64,000 nt of DNA from Echinicola soli (GTDB lineage Bacteria > Bacteroidota > Bacteroidia > Cytophagales > Cyclobacteriaceae), in the NCBI RefSeq assembly GCF_006575665.1, contig NZ_CP041253.1, forward strand, positions 3,137,001 to 3,201,000, read 5' to 3'. The notes below the pieces were generated by a model. The model was not told the origin of the DNA. It did no database searches and saw only the letters and a list, made by a program, of their open reading frames with translations. This document shows, piece by piece, positions 63,700 to 64,000 of this stretch. How positions within the stretch are numbered: the first letter of the stretch is position 1; each line of letters opens with the position of its first letter. Both the position numbers and the translations under genes were made by a program.

Positions 63700-63767
63700 G
63701 GCAGCCAATAACAACTAAGTTTTCGTGCGGCTTGTAAAGCCAAGCATGAAAACGCTGTTGCACTGCC
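63700..63767 (+). other. attC-like site 5, short
   Basis: Nested arms GGCAG/CTGCC, CAAC/GTTG, GTTTTC/GAAAAC and GCTT/AAGC, with unpaired bases between them, give the bulged stem typical of attC. At about 68 bases it is of classical attC size. Confidence 0.5.
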
Positions 63768-64000
63768 TGCCCCGACTATTTCGGGGAACCGGTGAAATGC
63801 TTATGGGGATTGGGGCTGGATTTTGTGGGTGCCTGGCGGTCCTTTCCAGGCAAAAAGTTATGGGCCGGATTGAATTGTGTTTTAATAAATCTGTTTCAGG
63901 TATGATTTTCTGCGATTCCGGACCTGTTTTGGAGGGACCATTTTGCAGTATGGGCATACCTTTCCCGGCCAGATAAAGTCAGGGATTAATTTTTGGACGG
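63768..64000. other. Right edge, GC content returns to chromosomal level
   Basis: No supported gene: a plus frame at 63725-63976 runs out of the attC-like site and has no protein character. A CCCCGACTATTTCGGGG hairpin at 63768-63785 resembles small repeats elsewhere in the window. Confidence 0.4.

Noticed and set aside
63725..63976. 83-codon frame at the right edge
   Set aside because: It begins inside the attC-like site and shows no protein family features.

Overview
This window looks like the chromosome of a marine, polysaccharide-degrading member of the Bacteroidota, most likely family Cyclobacteriaceae (an Echinicola- or Cyclobacterium-like genus). The support is three SusC/SusD pairs, two ECF sigma/FecR pairs, lipoprotein-rich glycan enzymes, a type Vd patatin autotransporter, tRNA genes without an encoded CCA, and almost no Shine-Dalgarno sequences. 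The genus is an inference; the phylum is firm.

Layout. 1-4.6 kb is the end of an exopolysaccharide biosynthesis cluster on the + strand: two GT4 glycosyltransferases, a polytopic membrane protein and a polysaccharide deacetylase. 4.7-15.1 kb is a catabolic block: a secreted esterase-like hydrolase, a propeller lipoprotein, a sulfatase lipoprotein, and a minus-strand operon SusC - SusD - PL22-like oligouronide lyase. 15.6-17.9 kb returns to surface-polysaccharide-type genes: a diverged paralogue of the 2.4 kb membrane protein and a GNAT acetyltransferase. 18.2-25.0 kb is an enzyme-free ECF sigma/FecR/SusC/SusD uptake and sensing cluster. 25.3-36.9 kb holds a decayed AbiE-type toxin-antitoxin relic, a TlpA-like oxidoreductase, an OmpR/HK two-component pair, a USP-like protein, a YoaK-family protein, a CPA1 antiporter, a small basic His-rich exported protein and a GDPD-like/alkaline phosphatase fusion. 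37-47.2 kb is mostly housekeeping: a complete subclass B1 metallo-beta-lactamase, proC-proB-proA, a patatin/Omp85 protein, an M50 protease and a HAD phosphatase, ending in two tRNA genes.

47.3-58.2 kb is a self-contained glucan/galactan-type PUL (ECF sigma, FecR, SusC with STN domain, SusD, DUF1735/discoidin lipoprotein, GH16 lipoprotein). It is bounded on both sides by about 200 bp of directly repeated tRNA-Val(GAC) locus. The right-hand tRNA copy is mutated beyond function, so the block has the anatomy of an island or an old duplication.

58.3-63.8 kb is the most unusual part. A truncated IntI/Xer-type tyrosine recombinase, with a good Bacteroidota promoter before it, is followed by five AT-rich single-gene units all on the + strand. 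They are separated by long imperfect palindromes whose outer 7-mers are the exact reverse complement of the 7-mer that opens the same unit. This is the logic of integron gene cassettes (attC sites). The cargo is defence- and resistance-like: an AbiJ/HEPN-like protein, an Mrr-like PD-(D/E)XK nuclease, a ClbS/DfsB protein, an immunity-protein-like gene and an aminoglycoside-type nucleotidyltransferase. I read it as an integrase-deficient cassette array with non-canonical attC sites and ORF-less hairpin units.

Several dispersed non-autonomous repeats (MITE-like, with inverted ends and in two cases 3-bp target duplications) occupy the intergenic gaps. One is nested inside another.
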